From Terrimonas ferruginea DSM 30193 (GTDB lineage: Bacteria; Bacteroidota; Bacteroidia; Chitinophagales; Chitinophagaceae), in contig NZ_AUDS01000015.1 in assembly GCF_000425585.1 (NCBI RefSeq), forward strand, positions 124,001 to 188,000: a stretch of 64,000 bases of DNA. The letters are read 5' to 3'. Below, piece after piece: positions 9,169 through 17,430 of the stretch. Every line of letters starts with the position of its first letter. Positions within the stretch are counted from its first letter, which is position 1. The notes under the pieces are model-generated. The model ran no database searches, had not been told where the DNA came from, and saw only the letters and a program-made list of their open reading frames with translations. Both the position numbers and the translations under genes were made by a program.

Positions 9169-11314
9169 GGATAACAAAAGCAATAAACAAGAACAACACA
9201 ACAGTACTGATCCACCAGGCGATCTGCAGATCCGTCTGATAATACGTCAATTCATATTCCTGTGGTCCGGGTGGTATTTCAAACGCCATGAAGGCCACGT
9301 TGGCATCGAGTAGTTTTACACGTTGCCCGTAGCGGTACAACTCCCAGCGCGGATGACGGTTGATCATGATCACACCCCAGTTGTCACCAATCGCATTTGT
9401 TTCAAAATGGATGGACTGCGGCGCGAAATCTTTGATTTGGATCGTTCCCTGTATGGAGGTGTCGATACGGAGCGGAGCCTTGATGTCGTCGATAAAAGCG
9501 ATCAAACCTGTGGAATCCCTGGCCTGCGTTGCCGTATCCGCTATCGGGAAAATAAAGGCAGGACTGTATAACAACGGATGTTGCAATAAACGTTGCCGCA
9601 ATGGTTCATTGAACCAGAATTGATTTTGCACCAGCAGATTGCTTGGCGAAACGCGGTAGTCCGAGCGGCCGATCTGTTTACTGTACATATTCCGTACACC
9701 AATCTCATGCATGTACTGCTCATTGCCTTCCCCGTTTTGCGCCAGCGTATAACGCAGATCCGGTACGGGGTAGCCGTCTTTTTTAATTTCATTGATGCGT
9801 TGCTGCACAACTGCCGCGCGTGTATTCTTTACCACCGTAAACGGCTGAAACAACATGGTGAAAACAATACAGTTCAGGATACCGACCGTTGTCGCATAAC
9901 CAAATTGCCTTTGCCGGATAAACCGGAATAATAAGATCAGAAAGGGAACCTGCAGCAATATGTTCAGTAAAATAAGATCGCCTGCCGAAAGGCTTTCCAG
10001 CAATTGTTTGATGCGGTCGCTCAGGGAACCTTTGGCCGCCGCCCATCCACTTGCAGAAAGCAAAGTCGGTCCACTGAGGATGGCGACAGCAAACAAGAGT
10101 ACCAACAATAATAAACAAACCGCCCAGCCACGTTTGAAGCGTTTGTCTACGCCGGAAGTGATGAGTTGATGGAAGAGCAAACCTGCGAGTACGCAACCAA
10201 AGAACAAGGTGAAAAGTTTTGCATTGGCCGGATGACGGAAAGAATCCATCAGCGGCAATACATAATAGGCCACGATCCGCAGGCCGCCCATTTCACCCAA
10301 ACTGAATAAAAGGAAAACCAGCATAGCCCCTTTACAGAAGGAAGCGGGAGCGGGAAGTTTGCGGTAAAAAAAAGCCGTCAGCATTAATATAAATGCCAGC
10401 AGACCGATGTAAGAATTTCTTTCGAGCGGATCGGTTATTTCCACGCCGGGCATTTTCCATACCGCTAGTGGTGTGAGATAAGACGAAAGCAAAGCCGGGT
10501 GTAATGGATTGCTCATCACATCCTCATAAGAAGCCCCGGTGCCGCGTTCGGTCAGCAGGAGACTTTGATAAAAAGAAAAAATAGCCGGCAGGCTCAACAC
10601 GAGGAATAGCAGCATCATGGCTCCGTGTGTAAGCAGCAGATTTTTCCATTGAATAGGCTTGCGCCAATCCAATATGATGCGACGTATCAGCATGGCGATC
10701 ATCAGGTAGGCAGTAATGATAAAGTCGGCAGGATAAGCACAGTTAAAAAGAAAATAAAGCGCTACCGCAGTATATATTCCCTGTTTGATCGAACGCTCTT
10801 CCAGGCATCGGTAGTAAAACAAGAATACATAGGGAAGGAAAGAGGCACTGGAAATCCAGTTGAGAAACTGACACGAGTCGCTGTTGAATCCACATAACAT
10901 AAAAGCAACTGAAGCCATGATATTCGCCAGCGGGTGCACGTTGAAATGCTTGAGCAGGTAGTACATGCCCGTGCCACTCAGGAATACATAGAGCAATGTT
11001 TCCAGTTGCAACGTATATAAGGTATAGGGGCCGAAAAGAGAAAACAATTGGACGATGGAGTTCCAGGCACCGGATTGCATATCGCCGTGGAGGGGATACC
11101 CGAGATTGAGGTAAGGCGTCCACAAGGATAATTGTCCGTTATGGAAAGATTCACTTACCAACCGGCGCACCGGCAGAAAATAATTGAGTGCGTCGTTTTT
11201 TAAACTGAAGATATGCAGGCTCACCGGCCAGTACGCTATGGCTGTTATCAAAAGTAACAAAGCCAGGTAAGCAATATCAGGACGATAGCGGTTGCGTTGG
11301 CGCAATTCACTCAT
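9110..11314 (-). CDS. YfhO family membrane glycosyltransferase-like protein
   Basis: The 734-aa polytopic protein resembles bacterial YfhO: a first membrane segment, then DALNYFLPVRR and NLGYPLHGD in the first extracytoplasmic loop, about twelve to thirteen hydrophobic segments, and a soluble domain before the last membrane segment. In Firmicutes, YfhO proteins are GT-C-like enzymes that use polyprenyl-phosphate sugars made by a CsbB-type GT2 to glycosylate surface polymers. The next gene upstream in this transcript is such a GT2 (8-bp overlap), which supports the same logic. The acceptor is unknown. Confidence 0.8.
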   Translation of the reverse strand: MSELRQRNRYRPDIAYLALLLLITAIAYWPVSLHIFSLKNDALNYFLPVRRLVSESFHNGQLSLWTPYLNLGYPLHGDMQSGAWNSIVQLFSLFGPYTLYTLQLETLLYVFLSGTGMYYLLKHFNVHPLANIMASVAFMLCGFNSDSCQFLNWISSASFLPYVFLFYYRCLEERSIKQGIYTAVALYFLFNCAYPADFIITAYLMIAMLIRRIILDWRKPIQWKNLLLTHGAMMLLFLVLSLPAIFSFYQSLLLTERGTGASYEDVMSNPLHPALLSSYLTPLAVWKMPGVEITDPLERNSYIGLLAFILMLTAFFYRKLPAPASFCKGAMLVFLLFSLGEMGGLRIVAYYVLPLMDSFRHPANAKLFTLFFGCVLAGLLFHQLITSGVDKRFKRGWAVCLLLLVLLFAVAILSGPTLLSASGWAAAKGSLSDRIKQLLESLSAGDLILLNILLQVPFLILLFRFIRQRQFGYATTVGILNCIVFTMLFQPFTVVKNTRAAVVQQRINEIKKDGYPVPDLRYTLAQNGEGNEQYMHEIGVRNMYSKQIGRSDYRVSPSNLLVQNQFWFNEPLRQRLLQHPLLYSPAFIFPIADTATQARDSTGLIAFIDDIKAPLRIDTSIQGTIQIKDFAPQSIHFETNAIGDNWGVIMINRHPRWELYRYGQRVKLLDANVAFMAFEIPPGPQEYELTYYQTDLQIAWWISTVVLFLFIAFVILTRLRKASAPALENNDPAS

Positions 11315-12041
11315 GCGTGTTACGTTTATAGTGGTTGAACAAACGCCACATATCGGCCATTACTTCAGGGGACTTCCAGATGGAAAGGCGCGATCCGCCC
11401 GGATCATGCCAGCGACGTAAAGGGATCTCCGAACCGCGGCAGGCTGTCTGCAGATTACGGATACGCAACAGCAGTTCCACATCAAAAAACCATTTAGTGG
11501 TAAAAGGTTGTTCGATGATCTGCTGCAGCAAATCGATGCGGAAACATTTTGCGCCGCACTGCGTATCGTAAATACCCAATCGATATTTTGTATCGATAAG
11601 CGTGGCAATAAAACGTCCGGTTACGTGCCGGAACTGTGAGCGCTGAATAGAACTCTGCAGGGTTTTTATCCTGGAGCCGAGTACATAATCAAGCGAATCA
11701 TTGGCAAGAATATCTTTCAGGCGGATAAATTCCTCGGGACTGGTAGAGAGGTCTGCATCGAGATAACCGGCAAAACTGTAATCCGGTGTTTTGATGGCAT
11801 ACAATAATCCCTGTCGTACAGCTTCAGCTTTGCCGCTGTTTTGTTTCAAAGAAATAATATGGATCCGGCCGGGCACGGAGGCGGCAAGGGTCGCTAATAC
11901 CTCCGCCGTATTATCGGGACTTCCATCGTCGACCATCACAAAATCGGCATCGGACCGTTGCTGCAGGAACCGGACAAATATCTCCGGCTGCAGGCGCGCA
12001 GCTTCTTTATAACAGGGAACTATGATGGCCGTTTTTTGCAT
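11307..12041 (-). CDS. GT2 glycosyltransferase, dolichyl-phosphate glucosyltransferase-like
   Basis: The 244-aa protein has a GT-A fold typical of family 2: IIVPCYKEA at the N-terminus, MVDDGSPDNT, the metal-binding YLDADLS motif, and the DTQCGAKCFR plus KWFFDVELLLR motifs seen in polyprenyl-phosphate glucosyltransferases (Alg5/DPG synthase group). No membrane segment is seen. It should transfer a sugar from a nucleotide donor to a lipid phosphate on the cytoplasmic face. An in-frame ATG four codons upstream (12053) is possible; I prefer 12041 because MQKTAIIVPC matches the family start. It overlaps both neighbours by a few bases, so it is in an operon with the YfhO-like gene. Confidence 0.83.
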   Translation of the reverse strand: MQKTAIIVPCYKEAARLQPEIFVRFLQQRSDADFVMVDDGSPDNTAEVLATLAASVPGRIHIISLKQNSGKAEAVRQGLLYAIKTPDYSFAGYLDADLSTSPEEFIRLKDILANDSLDYVLGSRIKTLQSSIQRSQFRHVTGRFIATLIDTKYRLGIYDTQCGAKCFRIDLLQQIIEQPFTTKWFFDVELLLRIRNLQTACRGSEIPLRRWHDPGGSRLSIWKSPEVMADMWRLFNHYKRNTHE

Positions 12042-12775
12042 AAGCAGTAACATGAGAGTCCGGGCAAATGAATACCAATACGGGAAAAAGCATGGCTAAC
12101 CCGGAAATCGAACCACAAAATAGACGAAATAATACGAGAAAAAACCGGGCTTCCCTTCCAATTGTCGATGGATTGTGTTGTTTTCCACCATCCTGCTTTT
12201 TCTCCTAACAAACGAATAAGACGCGGAGGTAATAAGGTAAAGAAAAAATAGCCGCTGCTGATAACCTCGAGATTTTGTTCGCGGCACAGTTTTACTAGCT
12301 GTTTGCGCGTATACCGGCGATAATGCAGCAATAATTGATCGTGTTGTGAAAACAATGCCTGGAATGCAGGTACCGTTATCAACAGCGTGCCGCCAGGCTG
12401 CAGGACAGTTTGCACGGTATCATTCAGCACGGCTGCATCATCTTCGCAATGTTCGATCACATCGGCGAGCATCGCGGCATCGCTGTGTGGCTGTGCGGAA
12501 GAAGTGGTTTGCAAAAACGCAACAGGCAAACCCGCAATACGTTGTTGTAACTGCTGAATCAGTTGCGGTGTATAGGCAGTGTCGATAGCCGTATAACGGT
12601 TGGCAACTCCGGCCTGTGCGAGTGTTTCGATCACGAACGCATCGCCGGCGCCTACATCGGTAAGGTGCTGGTGATTTTTGCCCAGCAGAAAACGGATAAC
12701 ACGTACACGCGCGGTCTCCCACGGATGACGCAATGACTGTGCGGATGTTGTTCTGCTGAGTTCTGTAATATCCAT
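12020..12775 (-). CDS. Class I SAM-dependent methyltransferase
   Basis: The 251-aa protein has the SAM-binding motif I as LTDVGAGDAFV near residues 38-48, followed by the acidic motif II YTAIDTAYTP and a motif-IV-like MLADVIEHCEDD. This is the Methyltransf_11/23 type. It is cytoplasmic with no signal peptide. Its 3' end overlaps the GT2 gene, so the two are translationally coupled, and it probably methylates a sugar or lipid-linked intermediate in the same pathway. The substrate is not readable from the sequence. Confidence 0.85.
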   Translation of the reverse strand: MDITELSRTTSAQSLRHPWETARVRVIRFLLGKNHQHLTDVGAGDAFVIETLAQAGVANRYTAIDTAYTPQLIQQLQQRIAGLPVAFLQTTSSAQPHSDAAMLADVIEHCEDDAAVLNDTVQTVLQPGGTLLITVPAFQALFSQHDQLLLHYRRYTRKQLVKLCREQNLEVISSGYFFFTLLPPRLIRLLGEKAGWWKTTQSIDNWKGSPVFSRIISSILWFDFRVSHAFSRIGIHLPGLSCYCLCKKRPS

Positions 12776-12838
12776 AGCTGTAAGCCGGTGCGCAATAATA
12801 CAAATAACCGGTTGGCAGACCTTGAAAAAGCCGGAGGA

Positions 12839-13921
12839 TTATTCGTATGAAATCTTTTTTCGGATAAAATACTGTTCAAAATAGCGGAAGCTGATCAGGC
12901 TTACCCCGATACCCACGAGAGTAGCGGTGACGGAGGCGGCGATCCGCGCTTCAGCCAGTGGCAAAGCGGGGGTAAAAAGATCCTGAAAATAAGGGGCCGT
13001 CAATATGAATACGGGCCAGTGAAAAACATAAAGCCCGTAGGAAATACGCCCGAAAAATTTCATTAACCCATTATCAAAAAGCAACCGGAGCAACCGGCTT
13101 TTATTTTCCACCCCTTCATTTACCAGCAAAGCAAACATTACTGCGAAGGTCGTATAACCGACAAACGCGAGGAATGGAAAAGTGTAGCCGTAATAGCGGT
13201 TGATAAAAAAGAAAATAAAATTGGCGAGTGCCAGGCTCAGCACCACCGGTGCGGTATAATTCCGCAGAAAATCGATCCGGATCGTGCGAAGCAATGCGAG
13301 CATACTGCCGATACAAATACCGTCGATCCGCGAGAACGTATAAAAATTAAAATAAGCCAGTTCTTCCAACTGGTAGTTCCACACCACGATGCGCAGTACT
13401 ACCACTGCTACCAGTACAACGGCCAGTAAAGCAAACAACCGCGAAGGCTTGCGGAGAACGAGAATGGTCAGTGGCCAGATAAGATAAAACTGTTCTTCCA
13501 CGGCCAGCGACCAGAAATGGTGAAGAATATTGGCATCGGTTGGTTTAAAAATATAAAGCCAGTTTTGCAAATAGGTCCACAACCACCACTGATTGTCGCG
13601 GTAATAAGCGAGTTGGGCGGTGAGGATGCCGCAGGCGGGAAGGATGAGGAGGAATAATACAAGACTGCCATAATAAAGCGGGAAGATGCGTAGCACGCGC
13701 CGCATATAAAAATTGCGCAGGAAATGGGGGCGGTTAACTGTTTTCATCAGGATGTCGGTGATAAGAAAACCTGACAGCACGAAGAACAGGTCAACGCCGA
13801 GCCATCCGAAGAAGAAATAATTAATGAAGCCGAAATTGTGATAAACGACAACCAGCAATATGGCCAGACCGCGCAGGCCATCCAGCACGGGGTAATGGGT
13901 TTTGGTGGGTGGCATCTTCAA
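12839..13921 (-). CDS. Acyltransferase 3 family membrane protein (second copy)
   Basis: The 360-aa polytopic protein starts with YPVLDGLRGLAILLVVVYHN, containing the conserved DGLRG and a catalytic-type His. GVDLFFVLSGFLITD and FYMRRVLRIFPLYY follow, all typical of OafA/YrhL O-acyltransferases. It lies upstream of the methyltransferase, GT2 and YfhO-like genes on the same strand, and a relative lies just past the far end of that group. The set therefore looks like a small surface-glycan assembly and decoration cluster. The C-terminus is basic (YFIRKKISYE). Confidence 0.85.
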   Translation of the reverse strand: MKMPPTKTHYPVLDGLRGLAILLVVVYHNFGFINYFFFGWLGVDLFFVLSGFLITDILMKTVNRPHFLRNFYMRRVLRIFPLYYGSLVLFLLILPACGILTAQLAYYRDNQWWLWTYLQNWLYIFKPTDANILHHFWSLAVEEQFYLIWPLTILVLRKPSRLFALLAVVLVAVVVLRIVVWNYQLEELAYFNFYTFSRIDGICIGSMLALLRTIRIDFLRNYTAPVVLSLALANFIFFFINRYYGYTFPFLAFVGYTTFAVMFALLVNEGVENKSRLLRLLFDNGLMKFFGRISYGLYVFHWPVFILTAPYFQDLFTPALPLAEARIAASVTATLVGIGVSLISFRYFEQYFIRKKISYE

Positions 13922-13929
13922 ATATAGGA

Positions 13930-13993
13930 GTGAATGGTGAAATTGTCAATCGTCAATCGTGAATCGTGAATCGTGAATCGTGAATCGTGAATG
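13930..13993. repeat. Heptamer array, family A (GTSAATS)
   Basis: Seven consecutive exact-length 7-bp units GTC/GAATC/G run from 13945 to 13993 with two degenerate units before them. Only positions 3 and 7 vary. It lies between an acyltransferase 5' end and the riboflavin synthase 3' end. Confidence 0.9.
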
Positions 13994-14055
13994 GTAGTAT
14001 TGGTTCGTTCACTAACTAATCAACATCCCGCTATTTAGTTGCAAGCAATAATTAA

Positions 14056-14115
14056 CCTTAAACCGTAAATTGGCTGTTCACCTATAACCTTAAACCTTCC
14101 ACCTTACGCCTTATA
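14056..14115. repeat. Heptamer array, family C (CCTTANR)
   Basis: Two units at 14056-14069 and five units at 14081-14115 follow the pattern CCTWNNA. The TAA stop of the riboflavin synthase gene (14111-14113 on the minus strand) lies inside the last unit. Confidence 0.85.
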
Positions 14116-14707
14116 CCTGCTCCCTCAACGACAGACTTCTCAGCAAATACTTACCGATCATATCAAACTCCAGGTTCACCACATTGCCTTCTTTCAACTC
14201 CTGGAGGTTGGTATGTTCGTACGTAAAAGGAATGATGGCAACGCGAAAACTGTTACGTGTAACGGCGAAAGCGGTAAGGCTGATGCCGTTGAGGCAGACG
14301 GACCCTTTTTCGATTACCAGCGGGGCAAATGCTTCGGGGAAACGGATATCAAACTCGAAGCTGCCGTCTTTTGGGGTCCGGGTGATGCAGGTGCCGGTAG
14401 TATCTACGTGTCCCTGCACAAAATGCCCGTCGAGACGGCCGTTGAGCTGGAGACAGCGTTCGATATTGACGAGGCGGCCAGGTTGCCAGTCGCCGAGATT
14501 GGTTTTGTCGAGTGTTTCGCGGATGGCGGTTACGCGGTGCAGGTCATCGCGGACTTCCTCCACGGTAAGGCACACCCCGCTGTGGCTGACGCTTTGATCG
14601 GGTTTAAAGGAAGACGAAAGGGGAGAGCGGACCCAGAAGGTGCGGTTGCTGCCTTCCTCGGCAACGGATTCTATGCGGCCCATGGTTTCAATGATACCGG
14701 TAAACAT
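14111..14707 (-). CDS. ribE: Riboflavin synthase, alpha subunit
   Basis: The 198-aa cytoplasmic enzyme condenses two molecules of 6,7-dimethyl-8-ribityllumazine into riboflavin. It starts with MFTGIIETMG, the signature N-terminus of the family. It has two lumazine-binding repeats: one with SHSGVCLTV near residues 43-51, the second with EKGSVCLNGISLT near 136-148. An in-frame ATG 22 codons upstream is rejected because the extension is unlike the family. Length is normal. The stop codon sits inside a heptamer repeat. No other rib genes are nearby. Confidence 0.95.
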   Translation of the reverse strand: MFTGIIETMGRIESVAEEGSNRTFWVRSPLSSSFKPDQSVSHSGVCLTVEEVRDDLHRVTAIRETLDKTNLGDWQPGRLVNIERCLQLNGRLDGHFVQGHVDTTGTCITRTPKDGSFEFDIRFPEAFAPLVIEKGSVCLNGISLTAFAVTRNSFRVAIIPFTYEHTNLQELKEGNVVNLEFDMIGKYLLRSLSLREQV

Positions 14708-14767
14708 GGCGCGAAGTTCCAGAAAGCCGTGCATACGAGCAAATAGCAGGATAAAAATGGATTTTTT

Positions 14768-14797
14768 TTGCATGGAAATAAAAAACGCTTATCTTTG
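14768..14797 (+). promoter_or_regulatory. Promoter of rpsU
   Basis: TTG at 14768-14770 and TAtcTTTG at 14790-14797 are separated by 19 nt, matching the Bacteroidota sigma-A type promoter. It lies inside the spacer between divergent ribE and rpsU. Confidence 0.75.
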
Positions 14798-14816
14798 CCG
14801 TCTCAAAAAAATGCCG

Positions 14817-14824
14817 AAGGAGGT
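14817..14824 (+). promoter_or_regulatory. Strong Shine-Dalgarno of rpsU
   Basis: AAGGAGGT is an 8-nt perfect complement to the conserved 16S rRNA 3' end, 8 nt before the rpsU ATG. Other ribosomal and housekeeping genes checked here lack such a site. In Flavobacterium johnsoniae, S21 helps hide the anti-SD, and the rpsU mRNA is a known SD-bearing exception linked to autoregulation. The same logic is inferred here. Confidence 0.9.
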
Positions 14825-14832
14825 ATATAATT

Positions 14833-15030
14833 ATGCTTATCATCGATTCTAAAGACTGCGAAAACATTGACAAGGCACTGAAGAAGTACAAGAAGAAATT
14901 TGAAAAATCAAAAGTTCTTTTGCAACTGCGTGAGCGTCAAAGCTTCACGAAGCCTTCTGTAAAGCGTCGCGGTCAGGTGCTGAAAGCGATCTACAAGCAG
15001 CAGATCCAGAGCGGAAAAATCGAAGCCTGA
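14833..15030 (+). CDS. rpsU: 30S ribosomal protein S21
   Basis: The 65-aa basic protein of the small ribosomal subunit (bS21) has the family pattern ENIDKALKKYKKKFEKSKVL followed by LRERQSFTKPSVKRR. In Bacteroidota ribosomes, S21 sits beside the 16S 3' tail and takes part in masking the anti-Shine-Dalgarno. The gene has its own consensus promoter, a very strong SD and a terminator after it, so it is a monocistronic unit. The SD suggests feedback: ribosomes lacking S21 would translate this mRNA best. Size and sequence are normal. Confidence 0.96.
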   Translation: MLIIDSKDCENIDKALKKYKKKFEKSKVLLQLRERQSFTKPSVKRRGQVLKAIYKQQIQSGKIEA

Positions 15031-15060
15031 TATTTTCAGCGCTTTTAAATGTTATATAAG

Positions 15061-15096
15061 AAATAGCTGTGGGCTTTTGCCTGCGGCTATTTTTTT
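15061..15096 (+). terminator. Terminator of rpsU
   Basis: An AATAGC/GCTATT stem with an inner GGGC/GCCT pairing is followed by seven T residues, 31 nt after the rpsU stop. Confidence 0.75.
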
Positions 15097-15117
15097 GCAT
15101 TTTCGTAACTTCATCAG

Positions 15118-16029
15118 ATGACAGCTTCTTCTGCGCCGGCTAATGATGCCATCATTCCGTTCCTGGACTACCTTAAATTCGAAAAAAGGTATTCGGCGCA
15201 CACCATCCGGGCTTATGCCACGGACCTTCGCGATTTCAGCGAATTTTTGCTCACCCGATATGGATCAGTAACCCTCACAGAGATCAGCGCTGCATTTGTG
15301 CGCAGCTGGCTGGCGGAGCTGCGGGGAGAGGGTATTGAAGCGGTTTCTATCGCGCGCAAAATATCTTCCCTTCGTTCGTTCTTCAAATATCATCTGCGCC
15401 AGGGAAATATTACGCAACTGCCCTTGACAAGGGTAGTAGTGCCCAGGAAGAGTAAGCGGTTACCGGTATTTGTGAAAGAAGAGGAGACCCGGCAGTTGCT
15501 GACGGCGCTGGAGCAGCACACGGAGGATTGGAAGAGCCTGAATGCCCATGCGCTCATTTCCTTGTTTTATGCCACCGGCATGCGTCTCAGCGAGTTGATC
15601 CAGCTCAAAGAGCATCACCTGGATGCGGGGCGTTTGCAGGTAAAAGTATTGGGCAAGGGCAACAAGGAGCGGATCATTCCCGTGAGCCGTGAAATGGCGG
15701 ATCAGTTAAAGAAATACATGGCGGAAAAGCGTCGGCTATTTGAAGGTCCGCATGAAAGCTTATTTGTGACGGAAAAGGGGAAAAAGCTGTATCCGCGTTA
15801 TGTGCAGCGGCTGGTGCAGGCTCACCTGGAGCAGGCGGCAACGCTGGACAAAAAAAGCCCCCACGTGCTGCGGCATACCTTCGCCACACATCTTGTGAAT
15901 CAGGGCGCTGAGTTAAATGCGGTGAAGGAATTGCTGGGCCACAGCAGCCTGGCCTCCACGCAGGTTTATACGCACAATACGATCGAAAAATTGAAGGATG
16001 TATACCGCAAAGCGCACCCCCGGGCCTGA
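15118..16029 (+). CDS. Xer-type tyrosine recombinase
   Basis: The 303-aa site-specific recombinase has a SAM-like N-terminal core-binding domain (about 10-100) and a catalytic domain. All active-site residues are present: Arg156 (GMRLSEL), Lys180, His249 and Arg252 (HVLRHTFATH), His275 (LLGHSS) and the nucleophile Tyr284 (TQVYTHN). Length and motifs fit XerC/XerD, which resolve chromosome dimers at dif, rather than a phage integrase. The neighbours are housekeeping and no attachment repeats or cargo are seen. Whether it is XerC or XerD cannot be decided here. Confidence 0.92.
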   Translation: MTASSAPANDAIIPFLDYLKFEKRYSAHTIRAYATDLRDFSEFLLTRYGSVTLTEISAAFVRSWLAELRGEGIEAVSIARKISSLRSFFKYHLRQGNITQLPLTRVVVPRKSKRLPVFVKEEETRQLLTALEQHTEDWKSLNAHALISLFYATGMRLSELIQLKEHHLDAGRLQVKVLGKGNKERIIPVSREMADQLKKYMAEKRRLFEGPHESLFVTEKGKKLYPRYVQRLVQAHLEQAATLDKKSPHVLRHTFATHLVNQGAELNAVKELLGHSSLASTQVYTHNTIEKLKDVYRKAHPRA

Positions 16030-16185
16030 GTCGATTACGGGTTTTTGCGGGTGGAATTGTTGGAAAAAAATTAGCGTTTTTTGCTTGGGAGCCGTATGAA
16101 AATTAGCTAACTTCAGAGCAGAGAACAGATGTTCAAAACATGGTAGCTCTTTTAATTATTGTCTCACTTATTAAACGCGATGATT

Positions 16186-16485
16186 ATGAATGTAAACATT
16201 CAGACTGTTCGTTTTGATGCGGACAACAAGCTCGTAGAGTATGTTCAGCGGAAACTGCAAAAGCTCGGCACGTTTCACGATCGCATCATTGAAGTCCAGG
16301 TATATTTAAAACTGGACAATGTGGTACACACCATTAAGGACAAGATCGCAGAAATCCGTGTACATGTACCGCGGCACAACTTCTTTGTCAAATCGACCAG
16401 TAAGTCCTTTGAAGAATCTTTTGATGCTGCCCTTGACTCCGTTGTCAATCAGATAAAACGAAAGAAAGAAAAACAAGCTGCCTGA
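16186..16485 (+). CDS. hpf: Ribosome hibernation-promoting factor
   Basis: The 99-aa protein is of the RaiA/HPF (S30Ae) family, short form. It starts MNVNIQTVRFDAD and has the beta-alpha-beta core with VQVYLKLD and the basic tail QIKRKKEKQAA. It binds the 30S decoding region and silences ribosomes in stationary phase. Upstream in-frame starts exist (for example ATG at 16180); I chose 16186 because MNVNIQ matches the family. A strong terminator follows at once. Confidence 0.93.
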   Translation: MNVNIQTVRFDADNKLVEYVQRKLQKLGTFHDRIIEVQVYLKLDNVVHTIKDKIAEIRVHVPRHNFFVKSTSKSFEESFDAALDSVVNQIKRKKEKQAA

Positions 16486-16496
16486 CAGAATTTTAG

Positions 16497-16524
16497 AAAA
16501 GACTCCTCCGGGAGTCTTTTTTTT
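16497..16524 (+). terminator. Terminator of hpf
   Basis: A perfect AAAAGACTCC/GGGAGTCTTTT stem with a 3-nt loop runs into a run of eight T, 11 nt after hpf. Confidence 0.92.
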
Positions 16525-16653
16525 GTCTTTAATTTGCAACCGGTTGGAAAAAAGGTAAAAAAAGTGTGTGGGGCAAATACAGTGTTGGCGGGCCTTTGAA
16601 CAGTTTATTCACAACTGTTTGAAAACAAAGAAAAAAATCCTGCATCAAAATTT

Positions 16654-16681
16654 TTGCAATTGTCAAATTCCCTTACCTTTG
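16654..16681 (+). promoter_or_regulatory. Promoter of the tRNA-tuf operon
   Basis: TTG at 16654-16656 and TAccTTTG at 16674-16681 are separated by 17 nt. The first tRNA begins 71 nt downstream. Confidence 0.75.
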
Positions 16682-16752
16682 CCTTCCCAAAAAATAACGG
16701 AATAATTTGTTACGCAAGTGACGGGAATTCCGGAAGTTCTTTCAGGATATAA

Positions 16753-16825
16753 GCCGAAGTAGCTCAGTTGGTAGAGCAACTGATTTGTAATCAGTAGGTC
16801 GGGGGTTCGACTCCCTTCTTCGGCT
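16753..16825 (+). tRNA. tRNA-Thr (anticodon TGT)
   Basis: The 73-nt cloverleaf has acceptor gccgaag/cttcggc with discriminator T, D arm agctcagttggtagagc, anticodon loop ttTGTaa, and T loop ttcgact. The 3' CCA is not encoded. It is the first of four tRNAs before tuf. Confidence 0.95.
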
Positions 16826-16860
16826 CAATCGGTAAACGGTTCGCTGTTTATTGATGGAAT

Positions 16861-16943
<83 letters not shown>

Positions 16944-17040
16944 CAGTTAGTTAATTAGCCGGTGTGTTGAGTTGAAAATGCATATCGGATGGAAAAGTTC
17001 TTTTAATGGGGTGGTCTGATAGTTTGCAATGGTCACATGT

Positions 17041-17064
17041 TCAAATTATCAAATCATCAAATTA
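17041..17064. repeat. Octamer array, family D (TCAAATNA)
   Basis: Three consecutive 8-bp units (TCAAATTA, TCAAATCA, TCAAATTA) lie 6 nt upstream of tRNA-Gly, inside the tRNA operon. Confidence 0.8.
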
Positions 17065-17070
17065 GTTCCT

Positions 17071-17143
17071 GCGGGAGTAGCTCATTTGGTAGAGCGGTAG
17101 CCTTCCAAGCTTCAGGTGGCCGGTTCGAGCCCGGTCTCCCGCT
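17071..17143 (+). tRNA. tRNA-Gly (anticodon TCC)
   Basis: The 73-nt cloverleaf has acceptor gcgggag/ctcccgc, anticodon loop ctTCCaa, and T stem gccgg/ccggt. The anticodon stem gtagc/gcttc carries one T-T mismatch (17098 with 17112), which is unusual but compatible with function. Confidence 0.93.
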
Positions 17144-17220
17144 CACAGGCAGTTTGTAACACTGACAGGTGCTTTGTATCAGGCAGGCATTCGAAAGCAG
17201 TAACTCACAAACTGAACTAC

Positions 17221-17292
17221 GCCGTTGTAGCTCAGGGGTAGAGCACTTCCTTGGTAGGGAAGAGGTCGTGAGTTCGATTCTCACTAACGGCT
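17221..17292 (+). tRNA. tRNA-Thr (anticodon GGT)
   Basis: The 72-nt cloverleaf has acceptor gccgttg/taacggc, anticodon stem cttcc/ggaag with loop ttGGTag, and T loop ttcgatt. It lies 138 nt before the tuf start. Confidence 0.95.
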
Positions 17293-17430
17293 CGCAGTCA
17301 ACCGTGATAATCGCCCGTGGCTTATTCCGGTAACTACACAGCAGTGATAATTGAAGCGAATAGTACGATACTGTTGGCTTATTATTATACACAAACAATA
17401 ATTGGTAAAACACAACTAAAAACCGATAAA

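Noticed and set aside
13930-13993. CRISPR array
   Set aside because: Units are 7 bp with no spacers and no cas genes nearby; it is a tandem heptamer array.
15118-16029. Phage or genomic-island integrase
   Set aside because: Length and motifs match housekeeping XerC/XerD. Neighbours are core genes and no attachment-site direct repeats were seen.
16605-16613. Perfect DnaA box (TTATTCACA) suggesting an origin
   Set aside because: Only one box, no dnaA, dnaN or other origin-linked genes and no AT-rich unwinding region; chance is expected in 64 kb.
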